DNA from: Boesenbergia rotunda
Taxonomy: Eukaryota > Streptophyta > Magnoliopsida > Zingiberales > Zingiberaceae
Assembly (NCBI GenBank): GCA_024364735.1
Contig: JAGFNQ010004756.1
Coordinates: 122,018 to 186,017, forward strand
Reading direction: 5' to 3'
DNA length: 64,000 nucleotides
A program made the translations under genes and the position numbers. Shown piece after piece: positions 11,180 through 23,554 of the stretch. Position 1 is the stretch's first letter; each line of letters begins with the position of its first letter. Under the pieces are notes generated by a model. That model saw only the letters and a list, made by a program, of their open reading frames with translations. It searched no databases and was not told where the DNA came from.

Positions 11180-11755
11180 CCAGAGTGACATACCCAGGGT
11201 GGTCGACCGCGACTGGCCGATCCCGACTGGCCGACCCCGACTGACAGAGTGGCCGGCCCAGAGTGACAGGGTGGCCGACCCAGAGTGGCCGACCCAGAGT
11301 GACAGGGTGACCGACCCAGAGTGACAGAGTGGCCGACCCAGAGTGGCCGACCCAGAGTGACAGGGTGGCCGACCCAGAGTGACAGGGTGGCCGACCCGGA
11401 GTGGCCGACCTAGTGTGACAGAGTGGCCGACCCCGAGTGGCCGAGTGGCCGACCCAGAGTGACAGAGTGGCCGACCCAGAGTGACAGGGTGGCCGACCCC
11501 GAGTGGCCGAGTGGCCGACCCCGACTGACAGGGTGGCCGATCCAGAGTGGCCGACCTAGAGTGACAGGGTGGCCAACCCAGAGTAGCCGACCCAGAGTGA
11601 CAACGTGGCCGACCCAGAGTGACAGGGTGACCGACCCCGAGTGGCCGAGTGGTCGACCCCGACTGATAGGGTGGTCGACCCAGAGTGGACGATCCAGAGT
11701 GGCCAACCCAGAGTGACAGACCCAGGATGACCGACCCAGGGTGGCCGACCCAGGG
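11180..11755. repeat. GTGGCCGACCCAGA array (14- and 22-bp units)
   Basis: About 570 bp of composite tandem repeat in the LTR U3. The core GTGGCCGACCCAGA alternates with an 8-bp GTGACAGG extension, giving 14-bp and 22-bp periods. The array opens long ORFs on both strands, which are artefacts of the repeat. It resumes after the solo LTR at 14622 (GTGACAGACCCATGGTGGTC). Confidence 0.85.
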
Positions 11756-14616
11756 TGTCATGCCCCGAGGAGCCGCTCGTCCGATATCGACCGGACAGCT
11801 ACTCCCTCGTCCCGGCGGACAATCCAAAAACTAGATCACCACGACTACCTCAGCCTACTTGTACCACAGCCTATAGGGATGAAACAAGCGGCTGTACAAA
11901 GCGAAAACGAACACGACAACAAAGCTACGTACCGGTACGACTTACGACAAAACCAAAACGGAATCGAGGCCTCCATGGCACATAAAAGTACAACTATACT
12001 GCCACAAAATGGACGACACAACAGAGCACAATATATGACAGCGGAAGTGAAAAGAAACAAAAACGAATAAAAGAAAAGGGTACCAACATGTACCACAACA
12101 GAACCACAGAACACCCGCGGAAATCGTCTCGGAGACACGTGAACCGGGACAGGCTGCTGGGCAATCCAGACGATCATCTTGAAAAGAGAAAAACAGAGCT
12201 AACGGGATGAGTCCTAAGAACTCAGCGAATACAATCTAATATGCACAGGAAGAAATACTAGCAGTAAGTCACCGTCCATCTATCTATCACAATACTGAAG
12301 ATAACTGCAGTAAAAAGAAATGCAGAACTAAACCATAAGCAGTAAAGGAACTACATACTTACCTGCGTCGATCCAAACCCGATAGTATGCATGTCAACCA
12401 AGTGCAACAATCATGTGCAGCAAACACAACCAAGTGCAGAGATGCAGAGCATGCTTATGATGCAACATGGGCCACCCCTGACGCCAGTCGGTATAGGTCG
12501 CGGAAGCAGGCGAACTGAGTGGGTAGGGCTCTGACCTGGTCTTCCCTGCACGAACAGACGGTCTATGAGGCGGTACACGCGAGACCAAATGGGTAGGGTC
12601 GGAGACCATAAACGTACCCCACCATCGGGTGAAGTAACGCTCTAAACGTCCCTGCTATCATCGGATAGGTAGGGGACCTGCTGCAGCGCCGGGTCCGCCA
12701 ACGGGGCTGCACGACAGGTCATGTGGCAGGTTTGATGGCCCATCTCAACCACTAGGGGAGTCAAAGGTCGCCTACATATGCCCCTACACGAGTAGCAAGT
12801 ACGACGACCCATCTCAACCTCCAGGGAGTCAAAGGTCGTCCCCTATGCTACGTGCAATAATGATGCATGTCACTATCCCATGCATCATCCACTATCTATC
12901 CCTGCTGTCATCTACATGATATGCAGTAATCCAGATAACCGGTATGCACCAATACCTAAATCCTAGTGTAAGGTATAAGGTAAACTGTGCAGCATCAATC
13001 CATACGGAAACAGTAAGCAGTACAGCTAACGGATACAACTACCGAAGCAAAAGCACAGAGATACATATATCAGATATCCCTACTGCTAACTATGTCTAAC
13101 TATGCATAATAAGAGGTACCCGCCTCGATATGAAGAAGTCCATGTGACGAGAACCCCCGTCCAAAATAATACCCGCGAAGCGTGAACTGCGTCAATGCCC
13201 TGCATCAAAATATTACTCAGCCAATTATACATTTATTAATTAACCTAACCCAACCAACCAAGATTGGGTTCAAATTAGGTCTAACCTAAACAAACCCAAT
13301 CAATCAAGACTGGATTTAGATTAAGTTTAACCTAAATCAAATCCCATCAACCCCAATAGAAACCTTCCAAACCAAACTACAACTTCAACACATCAAATTC
13401 CCCCTGTGAGCTCACGACAGCACAAACAACACAAGAACATAATTGAACCCTAATCATGATCTCGATGCCACAAATCACTGACCCACGGTAAGCTCAAGAA
13501 CAGGATGAAAACAAAACCTCTGAATCTGATCAACAAGCCAAACGGAATGGTAAAATTAATCACAAATACCACATCAACTTCACAGCAAAAGGAAACAACC
13601 ATTCCATCACTACTACAGATCAAGAATAAACTCCAATTCCCGACCAAGCTCAACCACACTACAGAAGGGAAGAAAGAACCGTAAGGGAAACCGAAACATC
13701 AGAACCTCACAGATCATCGCAATGGCAGGAAAACAAAAGAGTAAACAAGATCAACAGGGAACTCAAGATCTGTAACCCAAATGCGATTCCACAACTACAA
13801 TCCAACCCAACCTCGCAGCAATAAGGCAATCAACAGCTACGCAATAACATATCACGAACCAAGAAAACAAGTAACTCAAACAACCAACACTTTACTCCTT
13901 ACCTTAGATGTCACCGGCGTCCTCGGTTCCAAATCTGGCGATCCCAATAGCCGATCAAACGAGATCAAGACCCAGCCACCACCTGGAACCAAGCATCAAC
14001 CCTCAGATTCGATCTAAACTCTCGGTAGATCCCTAAACCAATACTCCAACGAAACCCTAGCTCATGCTGAGAAATAACTCACGGCAAATCCAAATCGAAA
14101 TCGAGTAAAACCACAAGATAGCAACCTCAAGAACACAACCAACGAAACATCCAAGCAAAACCAACCTTACCTGGTCGGATTCAACGACGAGGTGCTTAGT
14201 CGGCGACGCCAATCCACTTCCCCTCTTCTAGACCCCAATCGGCCACCCCATATTCACAGAGAAATTAGATGAAGAGAAGAAAGGAGAGAAACGAACGTCG
14301 GTCTGAGATATGGTCCAAGGAAGTAGATCGCCGGAGGAAGAAGAAGCGGAGGGAAGAATGAAGATCGTCGACCTCGGGTTCGTTAGCTTCGTGTGGAGGG
14401 GATTGGGCGAAGGAGAGGTGGCTACGGCGATGCTGCGAAGAGGGGAAAGAGTCGGGTTGGGATTAGGGCTCGCGACACACGTACATAGAGAAGGAAAAAG
14501 TTTATAAATAATGGCCATTTTTCGATTATGCCCTCCAAATTTGGCTATTCGCACAATAGCCCCTAAATTTGAGAAACTTTTCCTTTTAGCCCTTTAAAAT
14601 TTCCTAAATGTTAACA
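11756..14616 (-). mobile_element. Solo LTR, 2861 bp, with 5-bp target-site duplication
   Basis: The segment begins TGTCATGCCCC and ends ATGTTAACA, so both ends are TG...CA, and it is flanked by CAGGG at 11751-11755 and 14617-14621. Removing it and one CAGGG rejoins the tandem array. On the minus strand it reads TGTTAACATTTAGG...GGGGCATGACA, with a TATA-like ATTTATAAAC near 14503-14512 and a GC-rich leader downstream. Bases 14228-14554 on the minus strand give a 108-aa ORF from this leader, not recognised as a protein. Large LTRs with this ending occur in Tekay/Del-type chromoviruses; that is inference. No internal retroviral genes remain. Confidence 0.75.
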
Positions 14617-15150
14617 CAGGGTGACAGACCCATGGTGGTCGACCCTAGAGTGAGTGAAGGGTCGCAGCTGCAGTAAAGATCATCCAAATCTCCCCATTGT
14701 CAGAAGAGGATCTTTAACATACTCATAACCTGACAGAGCCGCCAACATTAATGGGGTCAGAGGGGACAACCTAGACAGACTGTCAGACGGTTGTGGCAGT
14801 CTCACAGAGCAGCTAAGGCTGCCATTAGTTCAGTCTGCCAACTGGCCATTCATTAATGAGACATGACAGCTCTTACATGGCAGAGAGCTTCCCCTCCCCT
14901 ATATAAACCCCCCTTGGGGCTCCAAAGAGAGGCTTGCTGCCACTTGCAACCATCACCACTATCTTGTAAGCCCCATTTTGGTCCGAGCCGAGTGACTTGA
15001 AGCTGGTCCTTATCCGAGCTCGACCCCGACCCCCGAGCTATAGCAGACCGGGTCGTCTTAGTCAGACTGAGTCATCAGAGTGAGAACCGATATTCGCTTG
15101 TCGACAGGATCAAATTTGGCGCCGTCTGTGGGAATCTGCCTGATCGAAAG

Positions 15151-15732
15151 ATGAAGATGAGTGGCTCCAATAGGGTGACTGTTACTCTCTCACAAGGAGA
15201 CCTTGATCTGCTTGTAGCAGCTAAAGCGCAAAAATTGGCAGCAGAGCAGAAGACTGCCACTCGCCCGACTCAGGAGGGTCCTTCCGAGCCAGCAGCTCGC
15301 ATTGGCACAGAAGGTGGAGTTCGCCCGGGTGAGAACCCCTACTTCCATCAAGCGCTCTTCGACCCATATAAGGGTGCAGGACAGTCCGACCAAGTGGAAG
15401 TCTCTTCCAGCCAAGCAAGAATCAACAAAGGGAATGCTCCCATTATCCAGGCTCCAACCGAGCGCACTGGATTCTCCTTCTCTAGTCAAGTTCTGCAAGA
15501 GCCAGTCCCTAAGTATTTTCGGCTCTTGTCCATTCTGAAATATGAAGGAGCTACATATCTAGAGGAACACCTGATGAAGTCTGAGGATGAAGCCTTGCTG
15601 CATCAGTACTCGTATGATATCAAGCGCCGAGCGTTCCTGACCACCCTGGCAGGTCCTGCTCAGTGCTGGTTCGACATACTCCCGGAGGGATCTGTGCGAA
15701 AGTTGGTCGACTTCAAAAGAATGTCCTACTGA
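15151..15732 (+). pseudogene. Ty3/gypsy gag, truncated
   Basis: 193-aa ORF starting MKMSGSNRVTVTLSQGDLDL, 30 bp after the TTTGGCGCC site. It ends in ILPEGSVRKLVDFKRMSY. The PVPKYFRLL and RRAFLTTLAGPAQCWFD stretches are typical of plant gypsy Gag. The family's Gag is usually more than twice as long and carries a CCHC knuckle, which is absent. The frame is lost after 15732. Confidence 0.75.
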
Positions 15733-16430
15733 AGTATACCTGACATAAGGAGACTCCCTGAGAACAATATCAAGGGCTTGAATGACTTCTTGAGGCAATG
15801 AAACCATGATCTCCTCTGACTCGAAAGGAGAAGTATCAACCGGATACTGATTCTGGCGATATGCTCACATCATAGTGGAAAAGGGTATTGTCGACCACCT
15901 CGACTAGGAAATGATTAGCTCTAACGAAGCACTTCCTTCCGATAGTCTCGAAGTCCGACCGATTGGGACATCTCAAGTCCTTGCTTGATGACTGGAGGCA
16001 CCGCCAGTGAAGGAGCCTGCTCCTTCGCAGACTCGGCGATTGTGAGTTGCCGAAGTTCCTCGCTGATTGAAGAGGACAAAGGTGAATCTGCTTTTGTGGC
16101 AGGCGAAGAGGCGTCTAGAGCTGGATTTGATTGAGGAAATTCAGGATTGGGCATCGGTCCGATCGACTGCTTACCGACAAATGATATAGCGAAGATACAA
16201 TCCAGAGGTCATACCCTGGAGTTTCCAGGTCGGCGATTGTGCATGGAAGAGAGTCAAACCGGTCGGAGAGGTGAGCAAGCAGAAGCCCCAATGGGGAGAA
16301 CTCTTTCTGGTGGTCGAGAAGTTGGGGACGGGAGCCTATTATTTGTAAGATGCCCAAGGAAAGACGCGGAGAAGGCCTTGGAGTGCAACACACTTAAAAT
16401 TGTATCGAGAGGAAAGTTGAGTTGAGTGAT
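15733..16430 (+). pseudogene. Gypsy pol remnant (end of integrase)
   Basis: Most of pol is deleted. From about 16185 the plus strand reads, across shifts and a stop, FQVGDCAWKRVKPVGEVSKQ, then VVEKLGTGAYYL, then WSATHLKLYR. These are the closing motifs of plant gypsy integrases. Protease, reverse transcriptase and RNase H were not found between this and gag, so the element is a deletion derivative. Confidence 0.6.
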
Positions 16431-16479
16431 CCTTGTAATTGTATCATGTGAATATGATAGTGGAACTCAGGGCACCCAG

Positions 16480-17225
16480 AAGGCATCTCTTGCAGGTTGT
16501 AAGTGGGCATGCTCCCACGCACCCACCGGACTCGCCACCATTGGGCGTGGCGTTCCACCTTCGGGCGGGCCCGGTCGGGCGTGGCATTCCACGCTTGGTC
16601 AGGGTAAGTCGGACGGTGTCCAGACTCTTGCTCTTGCAAGTTATAAGTGGGCATGCTCCCACGCACCCACCGGACTCGGCGTCGATCGGGCGTGGCGTTC
16701 CACATTCGGTCGGGCCCGGTCTGGCGTGGCATTCCACGCTCGGTCAGGGTAAGCCAGACGGTGTCCAGACTCTTGCTCTTGCAAGTTATAAGTGGGCATG
16801 CTCCCACTCACCCACCGGACTCGGCGCCGATCGAGCGTGGCGTTCCACGTTCGGTCGGGCCCGATCGGGCGTGGCGTTCCACGCTCGGTCAGGGTAAGCC
16901 AAACGGTGTCCAGACTCTTGCTCTTGCAAGTTATAAGTGGGCATGCTCCCACGCACCCACCGAACTCGGCGCCGATCGGGCGTGGCGTTCCACGTTCGGT
17001 CGGGCCCGGTCGGGCGTGGCGTTCCACGCTCAGTCAGGATAAGCCAGACGGTGTCCAGACTCTTGCTCTTGCAAGTTATAAGTGGGCATGCTCCCACGCA
17101 CCCACCAGACTCGGCGTCGATCGGGCGTGGCGTTCCACGTTCGGTCGGGCCCGGTCGGGCGTGGCGTTCCACGCGCGGTCAGGGTAGGCCAGACGGTGTC
17201 CAGACTCCAGCCTTTGCAAGTTATA
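16480..17225. repeat. 145-bp tandem array, about 5 copies
   Basis: GTTATAAGTGGGCATGCTCC recurs about every 145 bp (near 16499, 16640, 16785, 16930, 17075), with a degenerate sixth copy from 17217. Each unit contains two or three copies of CGTGGCGTTCCACG, itself a near palindrome. The overlapping ORFs of 90-150 aa on both strands are by-products. It follows the end of the gypsy integrase remnant, so it lies in the 3' part of the element or at its edge. Confidence 0.9.
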
Positions 17226-17349
17226 AATGGGCATGCTTCCCTATAACCATCGACCTCGCGGCAGATCGGACGTGGCTGCCCACGCTCCATTAAGGTCTCC
17301 CGAGCGACATTGAGACACTTGCTCTTCAGCAAGTTATAAAGGCGATTGC

Positions 17350-17640
17350 TCACACGCCTTAGCTACTTAGCCGCTCTGCTCGGCACTCAGCTACTCAGCC
17401 GCTTTGCTCGGCACTCAACCACTCAGCTCGGCACTCAGCCGCTCTGCTCGACACTCAGCTACTGAGCCATTTAGCTACTCAGCCGCTCTGCTCGGCACTC
17501 AGCTACTCAACCACTCAGCTTGACACTCAACCACTCTGCTATGTCATCTACTCGGCACGCCATCATTCGGCTCTACCACTTGCAAGGTAATTAGTCACTC
17601 TACTCAGTTGCTTGCCTGCTTAGCCATTGCTTAGCCGTTT
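17350..17640. repeat. Low-complexity CTCGGCACTCAGCTACTCAGCCG array
   Basis: Degenerate 10- to 20-bp units built of ACTCAGC, CTCGGC and CTCTGC. Similar in kind to 1680-1925. The tail, 17640-17830, has no recognised feature and leads into the duplicated reductase intron. Confidence 0.65.
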
Positions 17641-17924
17641 ACTCGGCTCTATGCCACATGCGTGACACCCGCAACCATTTGCTTGGTTGGGCAAAAATGC
17701 TTAGTGGTTTCCCATACACAGATTCGTCACTCGTCCAACACGATCCAATTGCTCGCTTGACATAACTAACTACTCTAGCGGCGACATTCTGAGGGATGAA
17801 ATACTGATTAACTGGGTAAAATCCAACCCGTGACTTCTGATTGAAATGGAGGCACATGCATGAATACTGAAACTGTTCTCTATCACTTCGTATTGATTGT
17901 CTATTCTATGTTTAGTGAAAAATC

Positions 17925-19010
17925 TGTTGGATATTTGGATTTTAAAAAAAGACTAAATATGATTTTTACAAAGGAAAATAGAGATGTCATCAATCGATAA
18001 AAGTTAGAATTGACTTCAAAAACGAAATCTACGTTTCGCATCGATGAATCTAGATTATTAATTTGCTCAAAACTGATTACGGGTGAATGAGAAATTAATT
18101 GTTTAAAGTCAGCCCAAAATTGACTTAAAAGAAAGTAGATGAGGATTAGACTCACATCTGAAATTCTCGAAAGTGTTTGCTTCCTTATATGTGTTTCTGT
18201 GTTAATGGAGTTAAAAAAGAAAAACACAGGTAGTCTCTTCTCACAGGCGAGCAGGTGCTCGCACCTATGAGCCTGCCACCGGTCACGCGCGCACGCACGT
18301 AATGGGCACTTTGTTGGCACACTTTGCACTTACGTACGTATCGTCGCGAGGAGTATTGAGGAGCTTAAATTTATACTCTTAACCGACATGTCGTATGACG
18401 TGGCAGTGCCTACGTGACACTTAAGTAGGAGGAGAGATGGCTAGATTGTTGACTGGGCAAATGAATGACAACCATTGGATCGAAAAGGGGTTATAGATCG
18501 CAAGTGACGCGATCTGGAGCGTTGATCACGAAGAGTCGCGATCTAACCATTGATGATGAGACTTGATCTGAAGTGTCAGATCGAATCTGGCGGCTGAGAT
18601 CAAAAAGGGGATCTGAAGGATTACAACTATCCAAATCTTATGGCTGAGATCAAAGGGCTATCTAAAGGGTTTCAACCCTCTAGATCGAACGACCCAGATC
18701 AATCCTAAATCAAAGGTTACACTCATTCACTAAAGGGCACCTCACCTCTTCCCTTGTATAAATAGAGTCCCCTAGATGTTGGATTTATTCATTCAATTAT
18801 CAAAAGTTCATTAGCATTTATCTCATCCTGTGCATCCAGAGTCTAAAAAGCCTATGAGAAGGTTCGCTGGTCTCAAAATTTGTAGTGCTGCTATTTCGAG
18901 ACATCATCGTTGTATCTTGGGAAACGAATTGCTACTATCCGTGAGCACCTATAATGGAGCAATATCTTTTTATGGAGATAGTGTTGAACACTAGCCTCGA
19001 CAATATATCA
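17925..19010 (+). repeat. 5' LTR of copia element 1
   Basis: Begins TGTTGGATATTTGG and ends near AATATATCA. The 3' boundary is uncertain by about 20 bp because the following TATCAGTTTGCA is also present after the 3' LTR. Confidence 0.7.
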
Positions 19011-19084
19011 TATCAGTTTGCATCCTCCCGGCAACAACCCCGGAACCAACACGCAACAATCGTTAAATGATATTGTGCAAACTG

Positions 19085-19980
19085 ATATGGCATTGATCAA
19101 CGACGTTCCGACCGCCATTCTACACTGAGAGAAGACGAAGAAATTCAAAGGAGCCCGACTTCAAACGATGGAAGTAGAAAATGTTGTTTTATCTAACAAT
19201 GCTAAATCTCATACGGTTTTTGTGTAAAGATCATCCAGCCACTAAGGAAGGTGATTCCAACAGCAAGGCTGCATGTGATACATGGTCGCATGGAGATTTT
19301 CTATGCCGCAACTACGTTCTCAACGCATTGGATGACACATTGTATAACGTGTATAGTCCGATGGAGGCAATAAAATCTCTATGGGAATCACTACAAAAGA
19401 AATACAAAATCGAAAACGTCGGATTGAAGGAATTCATCATCGGCCAATTTTTGGATTTCAAGATGGTGGATTCCAAGAGCGTAACGTCTCAAGTCCAAGA
19501 CATGCTGATACTGCATGATCTGGATGCCGAAGGCATGAAGCTGAACAAGTCATTCAAAGTAGCCGCGGTAATCGAGAAACTCTCTCCATTATGAAAGGAT
19601 TTCAAAAATTACCTCAAGCACAAACAAAAGGAGATGAGACTCGAAGATCTGATCCTGAGGCTACGAATAAAAAAGGATAATTGAAAGCTATCCAACTCTA
19701 GAGGAACGAAGCGAGCTATCAACGAGATGTCTAACCTGGTTGAGCTGAATGCGAATAAGCCAAAGCAATTCAAAAAGAAGGCTCAAGGCAAGAAATTCAA
19801 TGGCTCGTGCTACAACTGCGGAAAGTCAGGGCATATGTCCAAAGATTGTAGACGCTTGAAGAAACCACCAAGAGTTAGAAGGATGCTGCGAACCATGTCG
19901 CAACTTCTGATGACAACCTCCCCGATTTTTCAGAAATGGATATCACTGCGATCGTGTTTGAATCCAACACGGTAGTGGAC
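19085..19980 (+). pseudogene. Copia gag, element 1
   Basis: Gag pieces: MLFYLTMLNLIRFLCKDHPA (19181), the region ending VAAVIEKLSPL with a stop at about 19592, and a CCHC zinc knuckle CYNCGKSGHMSKDC near 19810-19850. At least three stops or shifts break the frame. The matching gag of element 2 confirms the order. Confidence 0.8.
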
Positions 19981-22900
19981 AACCCAAAGCAGTGGTGGAT
20001 CGATACTGGAACAACACGTCACATTTGTTCTGATAAGACGATGCTCTCCAAGTATACTCCGATAAGTGGAAGAAAGCTCTATATGGGCAATTCCACTACA
20101 TCGCCGATTGTCGGACTCGGAAAAGTTATCCTGAAGATGATATCTGGGAAGGAGTTAACACTCATTGTTGTGCTCCATGTTCCTGACATCAGGAAGAACC
20201 TAGTTTCTGGATCGGCACTTGTCAAGATCGGTTTTAGACAGGTGTTCCAGTCAAACAACTTTGTACTTACAAAATGGTGTCTTCGTAGGTAAGGGATATT
20301 TAGAACAGAGTCTCTTCAAAATGGTTGTAATGACTGTACACCGTGAATTTGATGGTAATAAAATAAAAGCTTTCAGTTATGTTGTTGAGTGTTTTAATTT
20401 ATGACATGATCAACTTGGACATATTAATAATAATACTATAAAACGTCTCTTCAAATTAAATTTATTACCAAACGTCAATGTTGACGAAACGCACAAATAT
20501 GAAGTGTGTGTGGAAGTAAAGATGATGAGACTACCTTTTCATTCGGTCAAAAGGTCAACGACTCCTCTACAATTGATACATAGTGATCTATGTGATTTAA
20601 AATTCATGTAAATTAGAGGAGGTAAAAAGTATTTTATTCTTTTATCGATAACTACACGAGGTTCTGTTATGTCTTTCTTTTAAGAAGTAAAGATGAAGCC
20701 TTAGAGGCTTTCAAAACCTATAAAACAGAAATTGAGAATCAACTTGATAAACGAATTAAAATAATTTGTAGCGATAGAGATGAAGAATATGATGCATCGT
20801 TTGATGAGTTTTGTTCAAAATTTGGCATTATCTATCAGACAACGGCGTCATGCTTACCTCAATCAAATGGTGTTGTCGAACGTAAAAATTGGACACTAAA
20901 GAAAATAATGAATGCCTTATTGATAAATTCAGGCTTACCCAAAAACTTATGGGGGGAAGCTATATTATCGACAAATTACATTCTTAATAAAATCTCTCAC
21001 AAGAAAAGTGATAAAAAGTCATACGAACTATGAAAAGGCCGCAAACTATCGTACAAATACTTGAAAGTGTGGGGGTGCTTGGCAAAGGTCGAAGTACCCA
21101 AACCAAAGCAAGTAAAGATCGGACCTAAAACGTTCGATGCGATATTTGTCGGATATGCCCATAACAGTAGTGCATATCGTTTCATAATTCACAAGTCAAA
21201 AATTTCTGATATTCATGTGGAAATAACCATAGAATCTCGGAATGCAATATTCTTTGAAGACGCATTCCCAAATAAGAAGGAAAACGTTCAAAGTGATTGC
21301 AACAAAAGTTCTAACGAAAAAGATTTTTCTGAATTTAGTTGTCGTAAAAGAACTATTGACGATCAAAGCTAAGGGCCACATTGGAGCAAACGAGCTAGAG
21401 TTGAGAAATTGTTCGGACTGGACTTCATGGCTTTTATGTTAGAAATGGACCCAAGAATATTAAGTGAAACTCTCTCTAGTCCCGACGCCCTATTGTGGCA
21501 AGAGATTATCAATAATGAAATCGAGTTCATCATGAATCATCATGCTTGGGAATTAGTAGACCTTCATAATGGTACTAAACCATTAGGTTGTAAGTGGATA
21601 CTAAAACACAAGTATAATGTTGATGGATCGATTGACAAGTATAAGGCCAGACTTGTAGTCCAAGGGTTCATGCAAAAGGAAGACCTTGACTACTTCAATA
21701 CCTACTCACCTGTGACAAGGATTATGTCCATACGGGTATTGATAGTCATCACAGCACTGTATGATCTTGAAATACATCAAATGGATATTAAGACTGCGTT
21801 CTTAAATGGTGAGTTGGAAGAAGAAATCTATATAGAGCAATCCGAGGGGTTCGTGGCTCTAAGAAAAGAGGAAAATGTGTGTCTACTTGTTAAGTCGTTA
21901 TACGGACTTAAACAAGCGCCTAAATAATAACACGAAAAATTTGACAAAATAATGTTGTCAAACGAATTCAAAATAAATAAATGTGACAAATATATTTATG
22001 TAAAAAAAACACCTTAAGGTCATGTAATCGTCTATCTATACGTAGACGACATGCTTATAATGGTAGTAATCATGAGATAATCATGAGTACAAAGAGAATG
22101 TTGATCAACAATTTCGATATGAAAGATATGAGTCGAGTAAATGTTATATTGGGAATTAAAATTCTCAGAACATCTGATGGCATAATTTTGACACAATCCC
22201 ACTAAGTAGAGTCGGTATTGAAAAGGTTCAATGCGTACAAACTCTCTACAGTGAAAACACCTATAGATCTAAGTCAACACTTAGCGAAAAATCATAGTGA
22301 GCTCATATCGCAATTGGAATATTCTCGAATAATAGGCAGCTTGATATATCTCACAAACTGCATATGTCCGGATATTGCATGCGCGGTTAACAAGCTGAGT
22401 CATTTTATGAGTAATCCAAACGACACCCATTGGAAAACACTGATGTGAGTTCTTAGATATTTAAAATATACTATGAACTACGGATTATATCACGATTATA
22501 TCACGATAGATATCCTGTTGTCTTAGAGGGATACTGTGATGCTAATTAAATATCAGATACAAAAGACTCCAAATCCACTAGTGGATATGTATTCACAATC
22601 GGTGGGGGAGCGGTATCTTGGAAGTCCACTAAGCAAACGTGCATTGCTCAGTCAACCATGGAATCCGAATTTATAGTACTAGACAAAGAAACTGTGAAAG
22701 CTGAATGACTGCGGAACTTCTTAAAAGGTATTTCGAGCTGGACGAAACTTGTGTCTGTCGTACTTATACACTGTGATAGTCAATCGGCGATTAGAAGTGC
22801 AAAAAGTAGTATGTATAATGGTAAGTCACAAAATATACATCATAAACACAATACCATTAGGCAGTTGATCTTGAATGGAGTGATTGCAATTGAATATGTT

Positions 22901-22999
22901 AAGTCGAAAGATAATTTGGCAGATACTTTTACGAAGGGGCTAAATCGAGATCAAGTATACTGCTCATCAAGAGGAATGAGATTAAAAATCTACAATTGA
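19936..22999 (+). pseudogene. Copia pol (protease-integrase-RT-RNase H), element 1
   Basis: Protease part WWIDTGTTRHICSDKTML (about 19990), integrase tail NGVVERKN and LWGEAILSTNYILNKISHKK (about 20870-21010), RT part starting PLGCKWILKHKYNVDGSIDKY and SPVTRIMSIRVL (about 21580-21740), the RT catalytic YVDDMLIM (about 22035-22060), and RNase H with CDSQSAIRSAKSS (about 22770). Multiple stops; not functional. Confidence 0.85.
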
Positions 23000-23554
23000 A
23001 ATGACTATAGCGGTAACCCAACCTTGTTACCGGAGATCCCAATATCTTGGTTCAATGGGACAACGAAGTTACAGAAGTTGTGTTACAACACACAAGATAT
23101 ATTATCTCTATCCCAATCCTAGGATGAACATATGTTGTCCTACCGCATGAGTGAGGTTAAACGTATGCTTTTAATGACTTCTATACCTTTATAAGGTGGA
23201 GTATGATAGCATACTCTTGATAGAAGTCTCACCTATGTGAGTGTGAAGATAGACCGCTTCAATGAAACACTCATGAATCCAAGATGATGTCAATGGCCTA
23301 AACGGAACCAACCATGAGAACCAAAAGTAGGTGAGAGAAGTCTCTATGTGGGTGTTATTATCTTAGTATACACAAACAACTAAGTAGTTCAAGACATCAC
23401 GTTCACTATGCAACCTAGTATGCTCGATAGCATTCTACTACGGAAGGTTCAAAGCCACAAATAAACTATCTCTCCCGATGCATTAACTTGTCGATTGGAC
23501 TATTGTAAAGTGTCAGCATGCATATATGCATTAATTTCTATTCATGTGGGGGAT

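Larger units (their letters stand above)
10862..15112 (+). mobile_element. 5' LTR of a plus-strand gypsy element, split by a solo LTR
   Basis: Starts TGATCCGGTCGG at 10862, exactly where cysteine synthase intron homology ends, and finishes GACAGGATCA at 15112. TTTGGCGCCGTCTGTGGG follows, the usual sequence between the LTR and gag of plant gypsy elements. A TATA box (CTATATAAAC) lies near 14899-14908. Removing the nested 2.86-kb solo LTR leaves about 1.39 kb. No matching 3' LTR was recognised downstream, so the element appears truncated. Confidence 0.65.

Noticed and set aside
11123..11827. 234-aa minus-strand ORF with a GHPVTLGRP periodic pattern, and its plus-strand counterpart.
   Set aside because: Both are products of the 14/22-bp tandem array; the periodicity is in the DNA and both strands are open.
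14228..14554. 108-aa minus-strand ORF rich in Ser/Pro, resembling a transit peptide.
   Set aside because: It falls in the transcribed leader of the solo LTR, with no downstream exons.
16426..17353. Several 90-150-aa ORFs on both strands.
   Set aside because: They repeat every 145 bp with the array and read through in several frames; no protein family features.
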